Positions 48,301 through 60,300 of a stretch of 64,000 nucleotides of DNA are shown here, one piece after another. Made by a program: the position numbers and the translations under genes. Where the stretch lies: the NCBI GenBank assembly GCA_037367405.1, contig JAZKJV010010540.1:248001-312000 (forward strand), given 5' to 3'. Below the pieces are notes generated by a model that was not told the DNA's origin, did no database searches, and worked only from the letters and a program-made list of their open reading frames with translations. Positions within the stretch are counted from its first letter, which is position 1. Every line of letters starts with the position of its first letter. This stretch comes from Ottelia alismoides. Its lineage: Eukaryota > Streptophyta > Magnoliopsida > Alismatales > Hydrocharitaceae.

Positions 48301-50045
48301 CATTTTATACATTAAATTATGCAAATGACATTTGTAATTTTGATTTTTTATACTCTTTTCTGTAGCTTTTTGGGCAAGAAAAATGTTAACCTCTATTTTA
48401 TATTGAACTCAATGTGGAAGTTTCGGTATATATGTTTTTTTTATTAAGAGGGAAAACGAGTTATCGAGTCGAGTTTCCGAGTTGAACAATGCCCAACTCG
48501 GACTCGACTTGATAAGCTAGCGAGCCATAAAACCTAACTCGGGCTCGGACTCATTAAGATTTCGAGTCTAGCTCGTGAGCACTTAACGAGCCGAGCCCGA
48601 GTTGAGCTCATCGAGCTCGAGCTTTCCTGACAACCCTACTGGACGGTGTGGAGAGTGGCAGGCTTGCTTGGTGGACGGGGTGCCCCTTGGGGAGATTGCC
48701 GATCTCTTATCTGGGGTTGACGTTGGTTGAGGGCAGGATGAGGAAGTCGGATTGGGATTGCGTCATTCGGAGAATGGAGGAGAGGTTGCTTGGTTGGAAG
48801 GCGGTTACTTTGTCGAGGGGAGGGAAGTTGATCCTCCTCAAGCACGTTCTCGCCATTCTGACTTTTTTCTACTCGACGCATTTGATGCCTGTTAGGGTTA
48901 GAAGGAAGGTCGAATCATTGATGAGGACCTTTTTCTGGTCGGATGGGAGGCAACAGAGGGCTGAGCTGCATCTGGTAGGCTGGGAGGAGGTTACTAGGCC
49001 GGTTTCTAATGGCGGTCTTGGGGTCCGTGATGTGGAGATCATGAACAAAACTCTGTTGGCCAAGTGGGCAGTGCAGGTTTGGGGTTCTTCGACTTCGCTG
49101 GCTACCAGGCTTCTGAGATGCATCTATGGTGTCAATGGGGCATTGGTGGATGAAAGGAGATTTGAGTCGCCGCTGTGGGTAGGGATTCGTGTCGTTTTAC
49201 CAAAGGTCGTATCTTCCTTGCGACCGAGGATGGGGAACGTCCAGCTCTTCAGGTTTTGGCTGGACGACTAGACGGGGGAGGGTGCCCTGGGGCAACGGTT
49301 CCCAAGGTTGGTGGCCTTAGCGGTTGACAGGGCTGCACTGCTGGCGAAGGTGGCGGACTTGGGGTCGTGGGCCCCTACTTTTGTTGCGGAGTTGTCGGAT
49401 CAGCAGGTGGATGATCTCATGCGGATGTTGGCTGAGATTCCCCCGCCAAGGGAGCTGTCCACCGAGCCGGATCACTTTGAGTGGGAGGGAGGGAGATTCT
49501 CGGTTAAGCAAGCCTACCTTAAGATGAGAAGTTTGCTTGTGGGGCACGACGAGGAGCTCTGTGCAGGCATGAAGATTATTTGGGCGACCAGGATCCCCAG
49601 TAGGGTCAAGATCTTCTTGTGGTGTTTGAGAAGAAACCGCCTGTGTGACAAAGCGAGGAGGGGAAGATTGTTTGGTGTGGCAGATACGAGCTGTGACAGA
49701 TGTGAGGGTGTTATGGAGGACGCAGAACATATCTTCTTTGGTTACGGGTCTTCGGTGCAGGTTTGGAGGTTGATGGGGTTGGCTTCGGTGCAGGCCACTA
49801 GCTTAGAGAGTTTCTAGAGATCGATTCGAGTGGTGCGTCTTGGTTCTTCGGACAATGTCTCAAGGCCTTTCGTTGTGCTGAGGCTATTTGGGCTGGTAGG
49901 AATGAACTCATTTTCAAGAACCAACGTTTTTATTCAGAGAATATCGTCGTCCATTGTAATGCTTTGTACAACTTCTGGGCCTCGAATTGATGTAACCTTT
50001 TTTTAGTATTAATGAAATCGGTGGTGTGGTGACTCCCACATCAGG
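45366..50045 (+). mobile_element. LINE-B: L1 element with internal deletion, on plus strand
   Basis: The 5' end is a GAGGGCGAGGGTTT-repeat region. ORF1 (about 45366-47140) carries the zinc knuckle CYRCGGLDHWVRQC at 45561-45602 and is shifted several times. ORF2 opens with MNVRGMGRPDKRLG (47148), gives VTNAYGPCRR (endonuclease), then jumps to reverse transcriptase LAADLAVVAAEWK, KIDYTRAYDCVS and QYADDTLIF (about 47865-47890). A MITE (48007-48638) interrupts it. The rest (LPISYLGLTLVEGRMRKSDW, SRGGKLILLKHVLA, NGGLGVRDVEIMNKTLLAKW) is at 48648-49271 and zf-RVT (CDRCEGVMEDAEHIFFG) at 49308-49817. The 3' end is a short T-rich UTR near 49990-50045. Confidence 0.85.
48007..48638. mobile_element. hAT-type MITE (632 bp) with 8-bp target duplication
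   Basis: CTGGACGG flanks it exactly at 47999-48006 and 48639-48646. Terminal inverted repeats are TAGGGATGTC and, read from the right, TAGGGTTGTC. The interior is full of CTCGAACTCG and GAGCTCGAGC words, and about 45-base tandem units (GAGCTGGCTCACGAGCCTCA type) occur at 48178-48290. No transposase gene. It cuts the RT gene of LINE-B. Confidence 0.9.
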
Positions 50046-50058
50046 TCTCCCTCTTTTT

Positions 50059-50229
50059 TTTGACGCCCAAAAAAGGGGGGACACACTCAGCGGTGTTCGC
50101 CCCAATATATTAAACAAAAGAAAGAGGAAAAGAAACAGAAATACAAAAAGAGAAAAAAAGGAGGAAATCTACAACTGTATGGGAAGCGCCACAGCCCAAA
50201 AAAGAATATCTCACTGACTAAAAAAAAGT
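50059..50229 (-). mobile_element. Short 5'-truncated L1 insertion (171 bp)
   Basis: A 13-bp target duplication TCTCCCTCTTTTT lies at 50046-50058 and 50230-50242. The inserted piece has a T run at its left and the L1 3' UTR block CCCCAATATATTAAA (50101-50115), so it is only the 3' UTR of an L1 on the minus strand. Confidence 0.88.
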
Positions 50230-50242
50230 TCTCCCTCTTTTT

Positions 50243-51290
50243 AGTCAAAAGAAATCCACTAGGGACACTGAAACTCAAGAGCGGAGCGAGTGGGGTAGGC
50301 AAGGGGCACTGGCATGCGGAAGCACATCAGTTGCTTCATTAAATCTATTTGGCACTCCAAAAATTTATCTCCAAGAACAAAATTGTTCCTTTGGAGAGTG
50401 GTCAATTTGTGCATCCCGATAGGAGAAGTGATAAGCAAACGTTGGTAGACTATGACACAAGCTGTCCTTTTGCGGTTACTATTTGGAAGATTTTCAGCAT
50501 CTCTTTGCGCACTGGAGGGTAGCAAGGGCAGCATGTTAGGGCTGGGAACCCGGTTGATACGATTAGTGGGACATTATTGATTTTGTTCTATCCCTATGCA
50601 GCCCAAGCACTGATTCACTCTCTTGATTTTAAAACAGCCTGTATGCTTATTCATAGAATTTGGAGAGCAAGGTGCAATTGGATATATACGATGAGAAAGT
50701 AGATTTGCGTAAGATGGTGAAATTTCTCGACTTTGGGCCGCAAGATATAAGGACAGATTTTCTTAGTGAAAGATCTCCCATTGTATAAGAAGAATAAGTT
50801 GATAGCCCTGCGTCAATCTGGCTCAGAAATCTGCATCCAAGTGGGTGTTGCCTCCAAAATGGAGTCCCAATCTGTGGAATGGTTGGCTTCAATTCGAATG
50901 AGGAATTCTGAAGGCCAAAGATTGGCTTTGGATGCAGAACTTTCAGCTATTGAAGCGGGCGTTGATTTGGCCACTAACTACGCCAGCTATAGCACTTGCA
51001 TCACTTCAGACTACAAAACCATCATTCATCAAATCAATCGAAATGTTCCAGCAGACTGGAAGATAAAAGAGAAGGATCGAAGCATGCCAGTTGAAGTTGT
51101 TGAACTACAAAAACATCCATCTACAGTTCAGACTCACCAAAATGTGGCCCGCGCAGATTAACTTGCTTCTTTTTGTATGACAAGGAAATTGCAAGGTCAC
51201 TGGGACTTTACAAACATCCCGATTTTTTTTGTACCAATCTTTTTGGAAATTGGAATTAATGTGACTATTGTTCTTTCACAAAAATAAATA
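50243..51290 (+). pseudogene. L1-type LINE C-terminal remnant with RNase H domain
   Basis: The frame at 50766-51161 ends with a plant-type RNase H of LINE ORF2: DAELSAIEAGVDLATNYA, ITSDYKTIIHQINRNVPADW and HQNVARAD. The catalytic Glu (AEL) and second Asp (SDY) are seen; the first Asp (usually in a NxDGS motif) is not, so the N-terminal part is lost or frameshifted. A TAA follows ARAD where LA is normal. 50243-50640 is degraded with no clear motif. The remnant ends in an AT-rich 3' UTR near 51290. Confidence 0.72.
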
Positions 51291-51420
51291 GTACTTTTTT
51301 AAGGAAAAAAAGGGTGGAATCCCGAGATGGAACTACCACAAAAAAATAAATTAAAGAGGAAGAAACTACAATCAGTGATACTTACAGGCCGACAAGATGG
51401 ATCTGTAATGACTTATAACA
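51291..51420 (-). repeat. 3' UTR of LINE-E, cut off by LINE-D
   Basis: The sequence GTGGAATCCCGAGATGGAAC and GGCCGACAAGATGG matches the start of LINE-G at 62905-62995 (GTGGGACTCCGAGCTGGAAC and GGCCAACAAGATGG). It lies just left of LINE-D's tail, and the matching LINE-E body begins after LINE-D's far end at about 57301, so it is the 3' end of LINE-E. Confidence 0.65.
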
Positions 51421-54400
51421 TTTTTTAGCCAAAAAAGGGGGGAAACAAGCCAAGGTAACCACCCCAATATATTAGAAGCGGGAGGGTTACAAAGTGGACT
51501 TACAATGACCATGACTCGACAAGAAATCCTAGAATGAAACAATACATTTTTACTCTAAAGACATTAAGAAGAAAACAGAAGGTCATTCCTACCCAACCAA
51601 ATAGCCCAAATCAATGCCATCGGGCAAAGAAAGTCCTGGCAGGTCGGTTTCATCGCGGTGACCAACGACTCCCAAAAGTGGTCCAACTCAAGAGTATTCA
51701 GCCAACTCAAATTAACCTTCTCCAAGATGGGTTTCAGTCATGGAAAATCTGAAGAAAAAGATGGTCCCTCGTCTCGATACAAGAATCACACAGAGGACAG
51801 CGGTTAGAGATGCCAGCGAAAAGTCTTGCACAACAGTCCCTAGTCAAGATTCGTCTTCTTCCCAATAATCACATGAAAAAACCAAACCTACTTTGCAGTC
51901 ACGAATCAGTGAATCCGTGCAACGGCGGGCCTGGATATGGCCCTGTAGGCCCTCTTGACACTGAAGCAATTGTCCTTTCTACCCAGTGATCCCGACCAAT
52001 AGAGGGCATACATCATAGACTAAGAGCATCAAGCAACATGAGGAAGTTTTCCAGTCGTTGGTCCGAGAAATCCGTCACAAAGGTGGGCATTTAATTCCCA
52101 TCGATCCAACACTCCTCCACTCGCACATCCTGGTTAGTCGACAATGCAAATAACCTTGGAAAACGAGAACAGAGAGCACCATCCCCCGACCAGTTGCCCC
52201 TCCAGAAATAAAAGGAGCGATCATCCCATTCATCGAAGAAAACAAGTCGTGAAACCGAGGAAAAAACTGAACAAATCCCCTTCCAGAACACAGACATTTC
52301 TCTGCAGATGTTATGTACTATAACCAGTGATGCCAATGTCATATATCTAGCGAAAAAGGCTGCAACAAATATCATCGTCTCTGCCCCACAATCGGCTAAC
52401 CTACTCCTAGAAAGCGCTTTGTTCATGCTCTCAAAGTTCTTCACACAAGCCCACCATCCCGCCTTAGGCAAACAGGTAGTTACCCCAATCCAACAGTTGG
52501 ACACCAGCACCTCCTGACAGACTTCCCTCTGCAGATGCTGCATACTACCACCAGTGATGCCAATGTCATATATCCAACGCAAAAGGCGACAACAAATATC
52601 ATCCTCTCTGCCCCACAGCCGGCTAACCCACTTCAACAAAAGTGCTTTGTTCATGGTCTCCAAGTTCCTCACACCAGCCCACCATCTGCCTTAGGCAAAC
52701 AGGTAGTCACCCAATCCACCAGATGGATACCAGCAGTCTCCTGACTAGACTTCCCCAAAGAAATATGCGAATGATCTCTCAAGTCTGATTCTGATACCTC
52801 CCAGCAAAAGACGAGAGGACATAAAGAACACTGGAATGGAAGAAAGGATAGCCTTAACGAGAACCAGCCTTCCTCGGGCAAACGTAATGCCGCTTTCCAC
52901 CCAGACAACTTCCTCTCCATTTTCTCAACAAGCGTAAGCCAGTCCGCAATCTTGTTCCTTCCCAAGGCGAGAGGGACCCCCAGATAGGTAATAGGCGAAG
53001 AACCACGGCTCGTACCAAGCTCCACATCACAATCCCTCACTGCCTCCTCAGAGAGACCAAAGGGAACAAAAGTAGACTTTCCATAATTAAGAACGAGGTT
53101 AGACATTGTGCTGAAAATGTCCAAGGTTATGGCCATACCTCTAGCCTCCTCCTTCCCGCTCTCCACAAAGAAGATTGTGTCAACCGCATACGGCAGAAGA
53201 GGAATGGAGATATCCCCGCACAAGTAACCCAAGGTGAGACCACTACTAATAACCTAGTTCAACAATGCAAGGTAAGACATCCGCCGCAATAGTAAACAAT
53301 AAAGGACCACAAGGACAGCCCTGACAAATCCCCTCTAGGGTTGAAAGAAACCACCCTCCGAGCGTCCATTGACAAGCACTGCATATGAGGCGGTAGTCCA
53401 CAACGCTTCATCCAGCCCAATCCATCGAGGAGGAAAACCCCTCTTACCTGAGGGTTCGCCCAAAGAAAGACACCAGTCTACTGAATCATAGGCCTTTGAG
53501 AAGTCCACTTCCAAAGAAAGCCTATACCTTGAGTCTCTTCCAGTTCAGATACCATCTCTGTAGCCATGGTAACACTATCGCCAATCTGCCTCGATATTAT
53601 GAAAGCAGACTGCAGAGGGAAAATGAAATGTTCCATGACCCTACTCAGGCAAGTGGCAAGCACCTTAACCACAATGAGGTAAATCGCATTGGAGAGAGTA
53701 ATCGGTCTAAAGTCTTTCACCCTTTAAACAATGTCCTTCTTGGGAAGCAGGAAAATAAGAGCACGGTTCAGTCTTTCGAATCTAGCATTGCCTTCAGAAA
53801 ATTCATTGATAACATCCACCACTTCATTGCCCACCAGAATTCACGGAAAAAGATCATAAGAAAACCATCCAGGCTCGGGGCACCATCAGCATTTAGATTC
53901 CAAACAACAGTTTTGATTTTCTCAGATGTTGAAACTCTGCTCAAGGTTGTTGGCATGTGCCGCAGAAATCCAAGCTGCCCCAACGTCAGTCCATCTCCAT
54001 TGCCTTTACTCCATCCTCAAGAGAACTCGTGGAAATGATCAGCTAAAGCTCTGCCCATCTGATGATCGCCCTCAACCCTAACCTCGTTCACCACCACAGA
54101 TCGGAAGACCTTACACCTCCCCAAGCCACTAGCCATCCGATGAAAAAAGTCGTGTCGGCATTACCCTCTAAGAGCCACTTCTGCCAGGATTATTGCTTCC
54201 ATTCAGTAATCACCTTCGTGTCTTCAGTTGCAATAGTCTTCTGAGCTGCAAACCTAGAAACCCATTCGTCCTCCACCAGTTAAGGGGGCGTTCAGTTGGG
54301 GGGTTACCCCCCACTTTGGGGAGTTTACCCCCCAAAACCCATATTCTAACCCAATAGTGGGGCCCACTCTCTTTCCATCAAAAAAAATATATTATACCAT

Positions 54401-57300
54401 CATGTCATCTAAAATCATAAAATACTCAACTTCTAATCATTATTCTAAACTTCAATACAATCACATCACAACAACTACCCGCTTTTTCAAATTTCAATAC
54501 AATCATATCATAAAAACTACCCAATTTTTCAAATTTCAATACAATCACGTCACACAAACCCTCCCAACTCTAAACCCACTAACCAAACATCAAAACACAA
54601 AAACGAGTTATCCTTCCCTAGATAACCCACAAACCAAACGCACCCTAACATCCTCCAAGTTATCCAGCCTACGCACATCCGCCTCCGCCGCGAATCGAGT
54701 GGCCAATATGGAGTAAGAGATCTCCTTATACGCAAGTAATTATGAAGCAAAGTAAGCTTCTGGGCCACGCGAGCAACAACAGAGCCAGAAACCAAGAGAG
54801 AAGACCAAAAGTTCTGAACTCGCACTCTGAAGGAATCCTCTAGTAGCCAGGCTCGTTCAAACCGAATGAAACTCCGATGTGCTTCCCCATCACCGGAGTC
54901 CCCACAGCAAAAATGAATGATCGGATGTCGTACGAGGCCTCGCAGAGCAAAAGGAGAGAGGAAACTCCAGAAGAAGTTCCTGAGAGGCTAGGAATTTGTT
55001 GATACGAGAGCTTGAACCGGAGTTCCTCCATCAAAAGTTGATGTCATTGGCATCAATCACTTCAAGCTCCAGGTCATCGATCAAGTCCGCGAATGCAAGT
55101 GAACCCGAGTCCTGAGCCCCCCCCCCCCCCCCCCCGAGATATGGGACGGTTCTAGAGAAGATTGATATTGAAGTCACTACCCAAAATCCACATCATCATC
55201 CCTGGAAATGCGGTTCTAGCATTTCGAATATTAGCCCAGATCTCACCTCTCAACGAAGGAACACAAGGCCTATATACATAGGATAGCACCAGCTATGAAC
55301 CCCCCACCACGTTCTCCAGAAGAACAGAAAGCATATGTCTGGCCTTGAGCTCCGTACGCACCGAGAAGAGAGACACTTTCCATGCCACTATCAAGCCCGT
55401 CGTAGAACCAACCGCGTCAAGAGCACAAAAAGTAGAGATAGGGCTAGTCCCAAAAGAGTTCCAAGTCACCACATCACACGAAGAAAGTTTAGTCTTCTAC
55501 AAGAGTACAATGTCACAACCCCACTCCACAAAACGATCGCCCAATAGCCATCGTTTTTTTGGGTCACCCAGACCCCTAACATTCCAAGTTAACACCTTCA
55601 TTAAACTACCTTCTTCTTCCCCCAGTATGCATCACTCCCACTACGGACGCTAAAAGAATCATCTCCTCCGAGATAACTTTGATCGTCTCGATCCTTCGTT
55701 TGTGTTGTTTCTGAGGTCTATATCTCTTATGTTTCCTCCCAATACCACCGTCGCTTGGCACCGAACAAGAGCTTGAAGAGGCAACAGGATGGGCATAGCT
55801 TGCTCCAACCGAGCAAGCCAACGACTTGACAGCCTGACATATATCCAAGCTCCAGTCAGCAGATGAAAGCGATACCTACAAAGAGTGATGGTCCCGTTCC
55901 ATTTGAACAGCCTTGCAAGAATCCAGCACTGGATGGTTTCCACCCCAGCGAGCGTACCCTGAAGCTTCCCGCCCACCATCGGCCCATTCCCATCGAAGTC
56001 AGTCGTTTCCGCATGCAGAGCAGAGTCCAGACCTTCGTCAAGTCTGCCCAACGCCTGCTCATCAGTCGAGGAAGGGTTCTGTAGCAAGGCATGCTCGTTC
56101 GAGTTCACCAACATCACGACAATCAATGAATAAAGAAGAATACAGGGCTCGACAATGATCGGGTCTGATTGTCGGGGCTCCGAGAAAGCAGCAGAACTGG
56201 TCATGGGTTCAACGACCAGGCCAGCACCAAAGGTAGCACAAACAAACCTAGGTTCAGCGATCAGGTCGGCACAAGATGCCCGAGCACAATTGGGAACGAT
56301 AGTTAAGTTATCGTCAGCCCGAACAGAGGGGCCTGATCTGATTATCATCCAAGAAGAAAGAGCTCTCCGCATTCCCTGTCCCCAAAGGCGGCACTGAAAA
56401 TCGAGGCATCACAACAGATGGACCCTCGTGATGATTCCCATAACGGAATTGAAGCATCGCTGAGTCACTGGGGAAGAATTGCAAGACTTCAATGCATCGG
56501 TCATTCGAAACGTTGTCACGCATCATTCCCAAGAAGGAAAGTGACTCAAAAGGGGGAACCGAATCTCAGGACATGGAGAAATTGATTGCGTTAGCAAGGT
56601 TTACGGTGAGAAAGAGGGTCCCACCACAACGGACAACACCAGCAGAGAGGGCAGAGACACTGCCTCCACCACTAGCCGAAAGATCGTACGACCTACACGA
56701 ACAGTGCACGAAGAGTCCACCGTAGTCGAAGACCTACCTTCAAGCTAAACAAATGTATACAGAGGGTCAGATCTAGGCCTTAGTCCATCAGCGACGATCT
56801 TCGTCACGAACCCAAGGGGCATCAACGCCGAGCGCAGAACAGCAGAGAGCCCGAGTGGAAGGGTACCCCTAGTACTCGGGCGACCTACAGGTTAATTTCT
56901 TCTTCCTTCGCCATCTGCAAAGCGGGGGAGCCGCCAATAACATCCAACCATTCTGTCTCCCAATAGGAGCTTTGAGAACTCAGGCCTCGATAAACCTCTT
57001 GTGTAGCAGCAATTCACATCCAAGGCGAACACATCTCCTAAAAGAAGGAGCCCAGCACCGACCGCACCTCAGCCCTGACCGAAACGACATCCAGGAGGCC
57101 ATTGATTCTAGAGCCCAGCATAAAGGAACTCTTTTCATCAGATTCACTATGAAATCCGCCCCAATAGGACCTTCCGCCACAACCGCAGCAAAGGATCTCT
57201 AGCGATCAACAAGAAGCACGTTCACAGAGGCAGCGGCAACGACGTCCTCATAGCCACCACGATTACTACACCTGCAACCAGAACGATGAAAATATCTTCA
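51421..57300 (-). mobile_element. LINE-D: near full-length L1, inserted in LINE-E
   Basis: The T-run at 51421-51426 is its A tail and CCCCAATATATTAG (51462-51475) its 3' UTR block. On the minus strand, zf-RVT is at 51540-52010. The RT is spread over 52669-53983 (ADGAPSLDGF, KDFRPITLSNAIYLIVVKVL, YLGVPLALGRNKIADW), with the catalytic YADD changed to YAVD (53179-53190). A PIF/Harbinger MITE sits at 54284-54645. The endonuclease region is at 54650-55600 with many stops. ORF1-like frames lie at 55659-57290. A tandem duplication occurs at 52300-52757, and a run of 19 C at 55117-55135. Confidence 0.75.
54284..54645. mobile_element. PIF/Harbinger (Tourist-like) MITE, 362 bp
   Basis: TAA flanks both ends (54281-54283, 54646-54648), the 3-bp target of PIF/Harbinger. 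The ends are imperfect inverted repeats: GGGGGCGTTCAGTTGGGGGG at the left and, from the right, GGGTGCGTTTGGTTTGTGGG. The interior has three tandem units of about 44 bases (TTTCAATACAATCA type, 54451-54560). No gene. It lies in the stretch between the endonuclease and RT of LINE-D. Confidence 0.85.
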
Positions 57301-60300
57301 TTTCTAAGACACCTAATAGACCCAAAAAAGAGTGAACCTAGGAGTGATGTCTTCCTATGAATTACCACCTACTACACATATTGATCCCCGAAAGGAAGAG
57401 ACATCATCAACCATGATCCAAGCAATATTTGCAGCATTCCATACCAATTACATTCGAAGAAAAAGTTATCCATATCCCCTTCTCTTTTACCGCATCTTCC
57501 GCAAATCCAGTCATCCGTGTGAAGAAGATTACTCCGTCTCACCTTAGTAAGAAGTTGTCAATGTCTAGCCAGCCATAAAAACGCCTTAATCTGTTGCATG
57601 ATTTTACAACTCCAAATAATTATGCATTCAATCTTCAAAACATCTTGAATCGCATCGGGGCAATGAGCAAAAATCCGATAAGCATTAACAGAAAAAGAAC
57701 CATTAGCAGAGCGGAAATGGTCTTTCCTATGAGACAAACCTTGAAAATCAGACAAATCATTTAGCATATCCAAGTAGTTATTCATCCTTTGCTCCGAGAA
57801 ACCACTTCTAAAGTTTGGCACCCAAGTTCCATCTTTCCAAGCATGTCCAATATGTATGTTTTGGTCTTCTGCTAGTGCAAAAAGATGAGGGTAACGGCGT
57901 AACGCTCATCCAAAGAGCCTAGACCCATCTAGTTGTCTCGCCGGGAAAGAAAGGTGCCACCATTCCCATTGGTCGGTTGTAAGTAAATCCCTCAATTCCA
58001 GGAAGATCTTATGAATTCCATGCCAAAGAGACGAGGGGTAGTGCACCAAATTATATGTCAAGGATCCATTGATATCATAAATGTTCCGCATCAATAGGCA
58101 TTGAAGAACTGCACTAGCCTCAATTATCTTGCTATCAGAGAGTCCAAAAGGGACAAAAACAAATTTATCTATGTTAATCTGAAGACCAGAGATAAGTCCA
58201 AAGATGTCCATAACCAACGATGCACGTCTCACCCGATCTATCTCCCCCTCCAGGAATATCATAGTATCATCGGCATATTGCAAACTTGGAATCGATATGG
58301 CATCCCTGGAGTATACTGTGCATAGAATCCCCTCATTGACCAATCGCATCATAGTTGTTACATCATATGCGACAATAACAAAAAGAAGTGAAACCAGAGG
58401 ACAACCCTGATGAATTCCTCGTTGATGTTGAAAGAACCCCCCTTCGGCCTTCCATTAACGAGTATGGAGAAAAAAGACAACATAATGCATCGCTTAATCC
58501 ATGCAATACACATCTCAAGAAAACCCACCCACTGCAAACATGCCCAAATGAAGCGCCAATCAACACAGTCATACGCTTTGGAAAAATCCACCTTCTAAAG
58601 AAGGCCCTTTTTGTTATTCATCTTCCAATCAAAAACTATTTCATAGGCAAGCACCCACCCAACTGTCAGACATAGGTCCTATAGGAACAAAAGTCATTTG
58701 CCCTGAGGAGATAATACTGCTCAGAATATCATGCACCTTGGCAATTATTAAGTATATCTCATTCAATAGGGCAATAGGTCTAAAATTCCCCACTTGAGGA
58801 GATGCATTCTTCTTCAGAAGAAGAGTATGGCTTTATTAAGCCTCTCAAAACCGTGATTATCATCCTTGAATTCATGCATCATTACACAAATGTCATCCTT
58901 GACAACATCCCAGAATTCCTTCTTGAAGAGCACCGGGAAGCCATCTCGTCCAAGAGCTCCATCCACATTCAGTTGATCTGCTAAAGGAGTAGTAGTGTGC
59001 ATGAAGGGCTCTCCCCACCACGGCATCACCAAAAATCAGTTTGTTGTCAACAATGAGCTTATATATATATATATATATATAGTTTCTGCATTTTCTATCA
59101 TTGTCCATTGATTGAAAAAAAACATGTATTTACATCTCCCTTATTAAGCCACCTCTGTCACGATCTACGTCTCCATTCCACATCGTTCTTCTTGTCCTCC
59201 AGTAAAACGTCATGCAAGTGTCCATTCCTCTCACTCAGATACTCAGTGGTCAAGTCACATTCATCTTCTAAACAACCTAGTTTGTTGACGTCACCATGAG
59301 CCAAGAGTCTTTTCTATCAATGTTGATGCTTCACGTTCTCTGTGTAGGGACACCAATTTAGAGGAAAAATGGAAAGTAGCAGTGCCTTTCATCTAGTACA
59401 TACACCAAATCTACGGACCAAATCGTGAAAGCCGTTCTCCAAAAGCTACGACCACTAGAAACAGAGAAAGGATATAGACTTTGCCTCCTCACCAAAAGAC
59501 CACAAAAAAGGGGTGTAGTTCGAGTGCACGCGATGGAGTGCCTAAGCATGTACCAAAGGAAAACTGTCAAGAGCCTCGGTGGATACCAAGAACTGATCGA
59601 TCCTCGATCTAGAGCTAGCATTACCCCAAGTATATTTATATCCCCCGGCATCGACAATCATAATGCCATATTCATGTATGAAATTTGATAATACTTCCGA
59701 GCCGGTGTCCGCTCTTCCATGCAAGCAAGGTATATCCTCCGTCGCAAAGTCACATTGAAATCACCGCCTATAATCCTAGGCTCACAATGATATTTCTCTC
59801 TAACAAGGCAAAGTTCCTCCAACAGTTCCTGCAAGCGTACACCGTTACATGGTCCATAAACATTTGTGATCATTGTCTTCCTGTCATCTAATTTTCTTTG
59901 TAGAAGTATGAAAATTGAAAGTCTACCTTTGTTTGCATCTTCAAGGAAAGTAAATTTGTTTGAATTCCATCCTGAAACAATTCCCCCTGACACACCAGTG
60001 GATTCTAATTTAGTGCAGCAAGACAAGAAAGCACCTCCTATTGAGTTCCAGATGTTCTCTATTCAATGACTAATTTTGGTTATCAGAAGAAAGATAATAT
60101 CAGTTATGGCTCAGCACACAAATCTCGTACAGCAAGTCTCCTCTCCAGCCTACACAGTCCTCTGATATTCCAGGTTATAACGTTCATTGGGAAAGAATTT
60201 TGTCTTCATGTGGTGGAACCACTCCCAGACATTCCACCAAAGCCTATCAACTACTTCTCCAACTGGTCGTGAGATGCAAGAGGCCTTATATGTACAGTTC

